A DNA stretch of 6,633 bases from Spirochaetia bacterium. GTDB taxonomy: Bacteria; Spirochaetota; Spirochaetia; Treponematales; Treponemataceae. The stretch spans positions 1 to 6,633 of the forward strand of contig CAAGIS010000202.1 in assembly GCA_900769985.1 (NCBI GenBank), in the 5' to 3' direction. Under the pieces are notes generated by a model, which made no database searches, had not been told where the DNA came from, and saw only the letters and a program-made list of their open reading frames with translations. Positions 1 through 5,057 of this stretch are shown piece by piece. How positions within the stretch are numbered: the first letter of the stretch is position 1; every line of letters begins with the position of its first letter. Position numbers and translations under genes: made by a program.

Positions 1-909
1 ATTGTCCTTTCCGTTTTTAAGACCTTTCATGTGAAGACAATAACCTTCATCAATAGAAGCAACTTTTGGCACGGCCTGTGCAAAAGGAATGTTAATTGCC
101 TTTCTTGTATTTAAATTCAAGTTAAATTCATTCGGAACTTTTTTGTTAGGACATGCTTCGATACATGCACCGCATCCTGTACATTTTGTTTCGTCAACAT
201 AACGAGGATGACGCTTAATATCAATCTGGAAGTTTCCGATATAACCTTTTACGCCGCATACTTCTGAATAAGAAAGAATGCGGATATTAGGATTCTGACT
301 TACTTCCGTCATTTTAGGAGTTACGATACAAGATGCACAGTCAAGTGTAGGGAATGTTTTGTCAAGCATTGCCATTTTTCCGCCGACTGTAGTTTTCTTT
401 TCTACGATGTCAACAGGGAACCCTGCATCTGCAATGTCAAGGGCAGCCGTAATTCCTGCAATACCGCCTCCGATTACCAAAGCACGCTTTGTAACAGGAG
501 TTTCGCCCTCTACAAGAGGAGTATCAAGAATAGTCTTTGCAATAGCTGCTTTACCGAGTGCTATTGCCTTTTCTGTTGCTTCCTCTGGATTTTTTAAAAC
601 CCATGAACACTGTTCACGGATATTTGCAACTTCAACCTTGTAGGCATTCAAGCCTGCACGCTGAGCACATGCGCGGAATGTTTTTTCGTGCATGCGTGGA
701 GAACATGAACAAAGGACAACACCAGTGAGCTTGTCATTTTTGATATGTTCTTCAATCATCTGCTGACCGGCAGAAGAACACATATAAGTATAGTTCGTTG
801 AAAAAACAACGCCGTCAACTTTTCCGAGTTCCTCTGCAACTTTTTTTACGTCTACTGTCCCTGCAATATTAGTACCACAGTGACAGACAAAAACACCAAT
901 TCTTTCCAT
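1..909 (-). CDS. hdrA: HdrA-like FAD/iron-sulfur subunit, heterodisulfide reductase type (3' part outside window)
   Basis: This is the flavin subunit of an HdrABC-type complex. In the family, HdrA carries FAD and several 4Fe-4S clusters and is the site of flavin-based electron bifurcation. Only the first 303 residues are visible; methanogen HdrA has about 650, so roughly half is missing past the left edge. The protein opens MERIGVFVCHCG, typical of HdrA (C9, C11). C44, C67, C69 and C81 follow as likely cluster ligands of the N-terminal domain. The Rossmann FAD motif GGGIAG is at about 147-152, with an acidic residue (E170) at the end of the second strand. The HdrA-typical LDCASC stretch is at 189-194, and a ferredoxin motif C243-x2-C246-x2-C249-x3-C253 comes next. 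The ATG is 5 nt after the hdrC stop, with only a weak purine-rich stretch upstream, so translation is probably coupled to hdrC. It is the third gene of hdrBCA. The electron donor partner (hydrogenase, formate dehydrogenase or NADH module) is not in the window. Confidence 0.93.
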   Translation of the reverse strand, partial: MERIGVFVCHCGTNIAGTVDVKKVAEELGKVDGVVFSTNYTYMCSSAGQQMIEEHIKNDKLTGVVLCSCSPRMHEKTFRACAQRAGLNAYKVEVANIREQCSWVLKNPEEATEKAIALGKAAIAKTILDTPLVEGETPVTKRALVIGGGIAGITAALDIADAGFPVDIVEKKTTVGGKMAMLDKTFPTLDCASCIVTPKMTEVSQNPNIRILSYSEVCGVKGYIGNFQIDIKRHPRYVDETKCTGCGACIEACPNKKVPNEFNLNLNTRKAINIPFAQAVPKVASIDEGYCLHMKGLKNGKDN

Positions 910-914
910 ATTGC

Positions 915-1310
915 TTATCTCTTATATTTCCTGAAGGCACTTACAAGAGCCTGCTGTGGTATATCTTCATCCAGAAACTCTGGAACTTGGTCAGGATCAA
1001 GGTGATGCGGTCCGCGAGCACCTTCAACAACTTGTCTGACAGCTTCAATTACTTTTACAGGTTCAACCTGTCGCGGACATCGTTCAAGACAGGCAAAACA
1101 ACTTAAACAAGCATAAATTGACTTTGATGCAAGCAGTTTTTCAAATTCACCATTTTCTACCATCTGAACAAACTGGTGCGGATGATATTCCATTGAATCG
1201 TAGTTAGGACACGTTCCCGAACATTTGCCGCAAACCATGCATTTTTTTGTATTTACACCACTAATCAAGGAAACAGTTTCTTTTAACTGCTTAATTTCGC
1301 TTTCAAGCAT
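915..1310 (-). CDS. hdrC: HdrC-like ferredoxin subunit of heterodisulfide reductase complex
   Basis: This small iron-sulfur subunit (131 aa) relays electrons between HdrA and HdrB. Two classical 4Fe-4S motifs are visible: C24-x2-C27-x2-C30-x3-C34 followed by P, and C68-x2-C71-x2-C74-x3-C78 followed by P. Their spacing matches HdrC and the related succinate dehydrogenase/GlpC iron-sulfur proteins. There is no membrane segment, so it should be a cytoplasmic member rather than an HdrD/E-type fusion. The ATG at 1310 has an excellent GGAGG (1317-1321) with a 6-nt spacer. That site lies inside the last codons of hdrB, whose stop overlaps the hdrC start by 8 nt (ATGCTTGA), so the two should be translationally coupled. 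The length is somewhat short compared with methanogen HdrC, which is nearer 185-195 aa, but usual for bacterial versions. Assignment to the family is firm; the physiological electron acceptor is unknown. Confidence 0.93.
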   Translation of the reverse strand: MLESEIKQLKETVSLISGVNTKKCMVCGKCSGTCPNYDSMEYHPHQFVQMVENGEFEKLLASKSIYACLSCFACLERCPRQVEPVKVIEAVRQVVEGARGPHHLDPDQVPEFLDEDIPQQALVSAFRKYKR

Positions 1311-2130
1311 TCTGTTCCTCCTTTAACCCCAGCGCTTTTGCAAGAAGTTCTGAGAAATAAACTATATCGACATTTGAATCGCCTTTATTTTTAATAAGAT
1401 TGTAGCGGCACAAAGGACAGCTTGTAACGAGAAGTTCAGCGCCAAAATCCTGAGCATTTGTAATGATTTTTTTAGTTCTTGAAGCAGGAATCGACTTGTC
1501 TTCAAACAGAGTGTAAGCTCCGCAACATTCATTTCTTTCTGAATAAATTACAGGAGTTCCTCCGATTGCTTTTATAAAATCTTCAAGAATCTGAGGATTT
1601 TCAGGATCATCAAGCTGGAGAACATTTGACGGGCGAAGCAGAAGACAACCGTAATATGCACCGATTTTTTTGCCAAAGAAAGGCGATTTTTTTATATCAC
1701 CGCCGTTAGCAGCCTTTACGGCTTCCGTTACTTTGGCCCAGCCTACAGTATCACGGAGAACTTCAAGATAATGAACGACTTTAGTTTCTCCATGATATTC
1801 AATACCATCTGCTGCAAGATAGTTATTCACTTTGAGAATGACATTTTCGTCTTCCTGCATATCACGGTTCACTTGCTTTAAAACATTGTAACAAGCAGAA
1901 CACAAAGTAATAAGTTCATTTCCTGCCTTACCAGCTTCAGCAAGCGCACGAACAGACGAAAGTTTTGTCGCTATCTCATTTTTGGCCAATGGATAAGTTC
2001 CACCGCAACACTGCCACTCAGGAATCTCTGAAAGTTCAAAGCCTAGTGCACGAGCACTACTTCTTGCATAATTATCAAGATCTTTGGCTTTGTTCTTTAG
2101 AGTACACCCTGGATAATACGAATATGTCAT
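1303..2130 (-). CDS. hdrB: HdrB-like CCG-domain subunit of heterodisulfide reductase complex
   Basis: This is the catalytic-type subunit with two cysteine-rich CCG domains. In methanogens these hold two non-cubane 4Fe-4S clusters that reduce the CoM-S-S-CoB disulfide; the substrate of bacterial homologues is usually unknown. All ten cysteines are present. Numbered from the ATG at 2130, domain 1 has C9, C41-C42 (CCGG) and C77-x2-C80. Domain 2 has C162, C202-C203 (CCGA) and C238-x2-C241. I chose the ATG at 2130 (275 aa, MTYSYYPGC) over the ATG at 2136. A GAGG (2138-2141) is 7 nt from the former but only 1 nt from the latter, and the former puts the first ligand at C9, as I recall for methanogen HdrB. 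It is the first gene of hdrBCA. With both domains complete the enzyme should be active, perhaps on a thiol/disulfide or as an electron outlet to another carrier. Confidence 0.92.
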   Translation of the reverse strand: MTYSYYPGCTLKNKAKDLDNYARSSARALGFELSEIPEWQCCGGTYPLAKNEIATKLSSVRALAEAGKAGNELITLCSACYNVLKQVNRDMQEDENVILKVNNYLAADGIEYHGETKVVHYLEVLRDTVGWAKVTEAVKAANGGDIKKSPFFGKKIGAYYGCLLLRPSNVLQLDDPENPQILEDFIKAIGGTPVIYSERNECCGAYTLFEDKSIPASRTKKIITNAQDFGAELLVTSCPLCRYNLIKNKGDSNVDIVYFSELLAKALGLKEEQNA

Positions 2131-2166
2131 AAGCATGCCTCATAACGAAAATATTTTGTTTTGAAA

Positions 2167-2196
2167 ATTTTACAAAATGTATTTCCAATATGGTAA
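2167..2196 (-). promoter_or_regulatory. Candidate promoter of the hdrBCA operon
   Basis: On the minus strand a -35-like TTACCA (2191-2196, 4 of 6 matches to consensus) is separated by 18 nt from a -10-like TAAAAT (2167-2172, 5 of 6). Transcription would start near 2160, giving a leader of about 30 nt before the ATG at 2130. The -35 box lies within a small palindrome, ATGGT-AA-ACCAT (2190-2201), which could be a repressor site. The area is AT-rich, so a chance match is possible. Confidence 0.4.
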
Positions 2197-2234
2197 ACCA
2201 TTTTCTTGTTTTTGAAAATAACCTTTATTACGAA

Positions 2235-2248
2235 TTAGCAAATGCTAA
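2235..2248. promoter_or_regulatory. Palindrome TTAGCA-AA-TGCTAA, possible operator
   Basis: This is a perfect inverted repeat with 6-bp arms and a 2-bp centre in the gap between oadB and hdrB, about 40 bp upstream of the candidate hdrB -35 box. Its size and symmetry suit a dimeric helix-turn-helix protein. I do not recognise the protein it would bind. The rest of the gap (2143-2313) shows no gene. Confidence 0.3.
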
Positions 2249-2313
2249 CACGTAGAATGAGAATGCAAGACATATATTTTGCCTATATTATAGAAGATTT
2301 GTACAGGCTGCAT

Positions 2314-2338
2314 AAAAAAACAGTTATTTTACAACTGT
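2314..2338 (-). terminator. Rho-independent terminator after oadB
   Basis: Read on the minus strand, ACAGTT (2333-2338), a 7-nt loop and AACTGT (2320-2325) are followed by a run of seven T (2314-2320, the first closing the stem). It begins 4 nt after the oadB stop codon. The stem is only 6 bp and AT-rich, and an alternative 6-bp stem (TTTTAC/GTAAAA) overlaps it, so termination may be incomplete, with some read-through into hdrBCA. Confidence 0.65.
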
Positions 2339-2342
2339 AAAA

Positions 2343-3479
2343 TTACAGTCCGCTCAAGAAACCGAGTATAATTCCGCCGATAATTACAGAGCCGATTTGC
2401 CCAGAAACATTTGCGCTGACTGCGTGCATGAGTATAAAATTCTGACTGTCTTCTTCCAGTGCAAGTTTCTGAACTACTCGGCTTGCCATCGGGAATGCAG
2501 AAATTCCGCATGCGCCTATCATTGGATTGAGTCTGTTTTCTTTTTTGCAGAACAGATTTAAAAACTTTGCAAAAAGAACTCCGCACACAGTATCACCGAT
2601 AAACGCAATCAAACCTAAAATCATAATAAGCAGAGTTTGCGGTGTAAGGAATTTGTCAGCTGTCATAGTTGCTCCGACACTTATTCCCAGTAAAAGCGTT
2701 ACGATATTGGAAAGTTCGTTCTGTGCAGCCTTTGAAAGTTTTTCAAGAACACCACATTCGCGGATTAAATTGCCGAACATTAAAAATCCTATTAAAGCTG
2801 CCGCATCAGGAATTACAAGGCTTACAACCAAAGTTACTGCAACAGGAAAAATTATAAGTGCGGCTTTCGGAATGTTTTTGTTTTTTGCGTGAATTCTCAA
2901 TCTGCGTTCTTTTTTAGTCGTAAGCAGTTTTATTACAGGCGGCATTATTATAGGAACAAGACTCATGTAAGAATACGCAACGACTGTTATCTGTCCCAAA
3001 AGATTTTTTGCATGCTTGCTTGCAACAACTATCGCAGTCGGTCCGTCAGCAGCTCCTATAATGCCGATGCTCAAAGCTTCTTTTAAATCGAATCCGAAAC
3101 AATGATATGCAACAAAGGCAGCAATGAAAATTCCAGAATGGGCAACAAGACCAAAAATCAAAAGCCACGGTCTTTCAAGAAGCGGCGTAAAATCTATCAT
3201 TGCACCGACACCGATAAAAATCAAAAGCGGAAATAATTCTGTCAAGATTCCAGAGTCAAATAAAATCTGCAAAGCACCCGGATGTTCTGAAGTTCCAAGG
3301 ACTACTGCAAGCGGAAGGTTTACGAGTATTGCTCCGAATCCGATTGGCAGTAAAAGCATCGGCTCGTAATTTTTTGCTGTCGCAAGCCAGATTAAAACTC
3401 CACCTATGACAAACATCACAATCTGTTGCCAGGACAGAGAACAAATCCCTGCAGAAAAATAATTCAAAATCTGTTCCAT
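2343..3479 (-). CDS. oadB: Sodium-translocating decarboxylase beta subunit (OadB/GcdB/MmdB family)
   Basis: This 378-aa integral membrane protein belongs to the family in which decarboxylation of a carboxybiotin carrier drives export of Na+ across the cytoplasmic membrane. The protein is hydrophobic along most of its length. It carries the family hallmarks: GVGAMIDFTPLL at about 91-101; GIIGAADGPTAI at about 139-150, whose D145 matches the essential Na+-binding aspartate of the DGPT loop; and NVSGQIGSVIIGG at about 357-369, whose N357 corresponds to the second conserved polar ion-path residue. The length is within the 370-430 aa family range. The start is well supported: a GGAGG (3487-3491) lies 7 nt before the ATG. 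No alpha (carboxyltransferase/biotin) or gamma subunit is next to it, so the substrate (oxaloacetate, methylmalonyl-CoA or glutaconyl-CoA) cannot be told. The gene is a single unit between its own promoter with riboswitch and a downstream terminator. Confidence is high for the family and moderate for the oadB name. Confidence 0.92.
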   Translation of the reverse strand: MEQILNYFSAGICSLSWQQIVMFVIGGVLIWLATAKNYEPMLLLPIGFGAILVNLPLAVVLGTSEHPGALQILFDSGILTELFPLLIFIGVGAMIDFTPLLERPWLLIFGLVAHSGIFIAAFVAYHCFGFDLKEALSIGIIGAADGPTAIVVASKHAKNLLGQITVVAYSYMSLVPIIMPPVIKLLTTKKERRLRIHAKNKNIPKAALIIFPVAVTLVVSLVIPDAAALIGFLMFGNLIRECGVLEKLSKAAQNELSNIVTLLLGISVGATMTADKFLTPQTLLIMILGLIAFIGDTVCGVLFAKFLNLFCKKENRLNPMIGACGISAFPMASRVVQKLALEEDSQNFILMHAVSANVSGQIGSVIIGGIILGFLSGL

Positions 3480-3491
3480 TTTTTTTCCTCC

Positions 3492-3549
3492 AAAAAAAAG
3501 ACCTTTTGCCCAACGTTCCTTTATTAAGGATAATCAGGCAAAAGGTCTT
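3492..3549 (-). terminator. Riboswitch-controlled terminator before oadB
   Basis: On the minus strand AAGACCTTTTGCC (3537-3549) pairs perfectly over 13 bp with GGCAAAAGGTCTT (3498-3510). The 26-nt loop between them contains a smaller hairpin (TCCTT-AATA-AAGGA), and a T-run down to 3492 follows. The oadB ribosome binding site begins immediately after the T-run, so termination here would remove the whole coding region from the transcript. The first arm is the same segment that closes helix P1 of the aptamer upstream, so the two folds exclude each other. Confidence 0.85.
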
Positions 3550-3640
3550 GTTTCTCCAATAAAATTGAAGCCTAAGAACCAGACCCAAACATTTTGAGCC
3601 GGCTGTTGATTCTTAAGGAAGTAACTACTCCCCTTTTGAC
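3537..3640 (-). promoter_or_regulatory. yybP-ykoY-type (manganese) riboswitch aptamer upstream of oadB
   Basis: On the minus strand the leader starts with CAAAAGGGGAGTAG (3625-3638) and ends with CAAGACCTTTTG (3539-3550). These match the conserved 5' and 3' segments of the yybP-ykoY motif as I remember it (AAAGGGGAGUAG ... CAAGACCUUU). P1 forms from CAAAAGG (3632-3638) and CCTTTTG (3539-3545). A second helix pairs CCTTAAGAA (3610-3618) with TTCTTAGG (3571-3578) with one bulge. A 7-bp hairpin (3554-3570, one G-U pair, TTT loop) sits just before the 3' segment, where the known motif also has a hairpin. This gives the multi-helix junction expected of the class. The internal loop that docks onto GGAGUAG is less clearly matched. 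Family members bind Mn2+ and are usually ON switches. That agrees with the mutually exclusive terminator seen here. Confidence 0.72.
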
Positions 3641-3646
3641 AAATTC

Positions 3647-3675
3647 AGTTTAAGCGGAATAAGGGGGTCTGTCAA
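3647..3675 (-). promoter_or_regulatory. Sigma-70-type promoter of the oadB unit
   Basis: A perfect TTGACA -35 box (3670-3675) and a TAAACT -10 box (3647-3652, 4 of 6) are separated by exactly 17 nt. The predicted start is about 7 nt downstream, near 3640, precisely where the P1 helix of the riboswitch begins. That coincidence supports both calls. Confidence 0.75.
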
Positions 3676-3684
3676 TGTGCGCAA

Positions 3685-3907
3685 GTAAATTTCTTTTTCC
3701 CTACAAACATTGAGTTTATCTTGCGCTACGAGAATTGCAGGGGCAATTCTCTATGAGGCGTTTAGGGGTGTAGTCGTAAATTTCTTTTTGCTTACAAGCA
3801 TCAGTTTGTCTTGCGCTACGAGAATTGCAGGGGCAATTCTCTATGAGGTGGTAGGGGTATAGTCGTAAATTTTTCTTCCTCATAAACATGAAGTTAGCTC
3901 GCACCAT
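3685..3907. repeat. Tandem repeat, 90-bp period, with internal hairpin
   Basis: Two copies and a partial third lie head to tail between the oadB promoter and the araC-type gene. A 39-bp block (3720-3758) recurs without a change at 3810-3848, an offset of exactly 90. The weaker flanks (GTAAATTT followed by a T-rich stretch) recur at about 3685, 3776 and 3865. Each full copy holds the inverted repeat GAGAATTGC-aggg-GCAATTCTC (3730-3751 and 3820-3841), which can form a 9-bp hairpin on either strand. The minus strand has a 63-codon open frame (3907 to 3716) in which the motif LIENCPCNSRSAR appears twice. It has no ribosome binding site and ends where a CAA of one copy is TAA in the other, so I read it as repeat DNA, not a gene. 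Confidence 0.8.
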
Positions 3908-3924
3908 GTGCGGCTTACAGGGTT

Positions 3925-3943
3925 CTTAGGGCGGAGCCCTAAG
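3925..3943. repeat. Short GC-rich hairpin CTTAGGGC-gga-GCCCTAAG
   Basis: This is a perfect 8-bp inverted repeat with a 3-nt loop, located between the tandem repeats and the larger inverted repeat downstream of the araC-type gene. Neither strand has a T-run directly after it, so it is not a classical intrinsic terminator. It may belong to the same intergenic repeat cluster. Confidence 0.55.
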
Positions 3944-3968
3944 TCGTGCTGGGGAAAGAGGGAGGTTT

Positions 3969-4015
3969 GGAGGGAGAGAACCCCCGCTTTGAAAGTAGAG
4001 GGGTTCTTTCCCTCC
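3969..4015 (-). repeat. Long inverted repeat after the araC-type gene, possible transcription end
   Basis: The arms GGAGGGAGAGAACCCC (3969-3984) and GGGGTTCTTTCCCTCC (4000-4015) match at 15 of 16 positions and enclose a 15-nt loop. The sixteenth pair is G-U in plus-strand RNA and A-C in minus-strand RNA. The element begins 5 nt after the stop of the araC-type gene, where a terminator would be expected. No T-run follows on the minus strand, so its role could equally be mRNA 3'-end protection or that of an interspersed repeat. Confidence 0.6.
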
Positions 4016-4019
4016 AAGA

Positions 4020-4943
4020 CTACTTATTTCTCTTTCTGTATTCAGACGGTGGACAGCCGAACTTCCGCTGGAAAAGGCGGATAAAATACGAAATGTTTTC
4101 AAAACCGTTTTCAAAGGCGATGTCAGTAACTGTTCCTGACGAAGACAAAAGCTGCTCGCCTGCGGACTCAAGGCGGTAATCGTTTACATACTGAACAAAA
4201 CTCATTCCCGTTTCTTCGCGGAAAATGCGCATAAAGCGGCTTGCAGAAAGCGCGCACAGAGATGCGGCATCTTCTACGGTTATTCGCGAGGAAAAATGTT
4301 CTTCCACATACGAAAGAATTTTTTTAAGGCGCTTTGCCCTGTTTTTTGAAGATGCGCTTTCGTCAGCAGAAAGAACTTCGTCCTTAATAAGATGCATAAT
4401 TTCAAAAAGGCGCGCCTTTACAAGAAGTGCACTTTCAGACAAATCTTTTTCCCAAAGGCCGCAAAGTTCCTTTACGAGCGGAAAAAGAACGTCGTTTAAC
4501 GAAGAGCCTTTTTTGTAGTGATACGATTTTAAGTGCGCGCCGTCAAGAAATGCAGAAAAAAAACGGCGGCTGCAGAACGAGTCCGGGTTTTCTTCCAGAA
4601 GCGAAATTGAAAAAAGGATGTTGTAGTACGCAATGCAGTCATCGCCGTTCTGCAAAATTGAATGAACGGCTCCCGGCGGAATAAGAACGATGTCACCCTC
4701 GCGGCACAAAAAACGGCTTCCCTGCACCGTAGCAATTCCCGTTCCGTAACTTACAAAAATAATTTCAAACTCATCGTGCCAGTGAAGCGGAAAACCGTCA
4801 AGCCATTCTGGAATACGGCCGTGGTATACCGCAAAAGGAAAAGTCTTTTTTCCGTGAGATGCCGTTTCGCGCAAAGAAGAACGGCGTGAAAATTCACTTT
4901 TTCCATGATGGATGTCACGGTCTTTTTTCTGTTCATCATTCAT
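4020..4943 (-). CDS. AraC-family transcriptional regulator with N-terminal cupin domain
   Basis: This is a DNA-binding regulator of 307 aa. The N-terminal part (about 36-115) is a cupin-like sensor domain with the HWHDEFE motif at 54-60 and GDIVLIPPGAVHS at 83-95. The C-terminal part (about 204-303) is the AraC/XylS double helix-turn-helix. The first HTH is around ITVEDAASLCALSASRF (221-237). The second is around TVTDIAFENGFENISYF (271-287), followed by the family signature FQRKFGCPPSEYR. I chose the ATG at 4943. The frame stays open to a TTG at 5024, but the extra 27 codons would run through the likely promoter (TATAAT at 4950-4955) and show no domain. No Shine-Dalgarno sequence precedes the ATG. 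The gene is divergent from the MATE exporter at 5058, an arrangement that suggests it controls that exporter, and perhaps itself. The inducer is unknown; the cupin suggests a small organic molecule. Confidence 0.92.
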   Translation of the reverse strand: MNDEQKKDRDIHHGKSEFSRRSSLRETASHGKKTFPFAVYHGRIPEWLDGFPLHWHDEFEIIFVSYGTGIATVQGSRFLCREGDIVLIPPGAVHSILQNGDDCIAYYNILFSISLLEENPDSFCSRRFFSAFLDGAHLKSYHYKKGSSLNDVLFPLVKELCGLWEKDLSESALLVKARLFEIMHLIKDEVLSADESASSKNRAKRLKKILSYVEEHFSSRITVEDAASLCALSASRFMRIFREETGMSFVQYVNDYRLESAGEQLLSSSGTVTDIAFENGFENISYFIRLFQRKFGCPPSEYRKRNK

Positions 4944-4949
4944 TTTTTC

Positions 4950-4978
4950 ATTATACGGTTGTATTTTACGTTCAGCAA
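4950..4978 (-). promoter_or_regulatory. Candidate promoter of the araC-type gene
   Basis: On the minus strand TTGCTG (4973-4978, 3 of 6) lies 17 nt from a perfect TATAAT (4950-4955). The -10 box ends only 6 nt before the ATG at 4943, so the transcript would begin at or right next to the start codon, giving a leaderless mRNA. The absence of any ribosome binding site fits this. Confidence 0.5.
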
Positions 4979-5008
4979 TAGAAAAACGCACGTTTTGTGT
5001 TATTATTA

Positions 5009-5043
5009 TGCGCTTTTTGCACAAGATTTTTAATTAAAGCGCA
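5009..5043. promoter_or_regulatory. Inverted repeat TGCGCTTT-N19-AAAGCGCA, candidate operator
   Basis: Perfect 8-bp arms (5009-5016 and 5036-5043) lie in the 114-bp gap between the divergent regulator and exporter. The right arm ends 14 bp before the exporter ATG. The arm centres are about 27 bp, or 2.5 helical turns, apart. AraC proteins more often bind direct repeats, so the site may serve another dimeric protein or form an RNA hairpin in the exporter leader. No convincing -35/-10 pair for the exporter is visible; TATTAT at 5004-5009 is the best -10-like sequence. Confidence 0.45.
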
Positions 5044-5057
5044 CTTATTCTGTTAGT

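Noticed and set aside
2131..2136. The upstream ATG of hdrB (two extra codons).
   Set aside because: The only Shine-Dalgarno-like sequence (GAGG) is 1 nt from it but 7 nt from the ATG at 2130, and the later start gives the expected position of the first cluster cysteine.
3716..3907. A 63-codon minus-strand open frame with a twice-repeated Cys-containing motif (LIENCPCNSRSAR).
   Set aside because: The frame exists because a 90-bp tandem repeat happens to be a multiple of three. There is no ribosome binding site, the stop arises from one base difference between copies, and the core is better explained by its hairpin. Kept as a repeat.
3685..3907. A CRISPR array.
   Set aside because: Only two to three copies are present, the period is 90 bp, and the segments between the identical cores are themselves similar to each other. 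That is tandem duplication, not unique spacers.
3946..4179. A plus-strand open frame across the end of the araC-type gene.
   Set aside because: It is antisense to the conserved helix-turn-helix coding sequence and runs through a large inverted repeat; there is no recognisable protein and no ribosome binding site.
4944..5024. An N-terminal extension of the AraC-type regulator by 27 codons from a TTG.
   Set aside because: The start would be rare, there is no ribosome binding site, and the extension overlaps the likely promoter and part of the intergenic inverted repeat.
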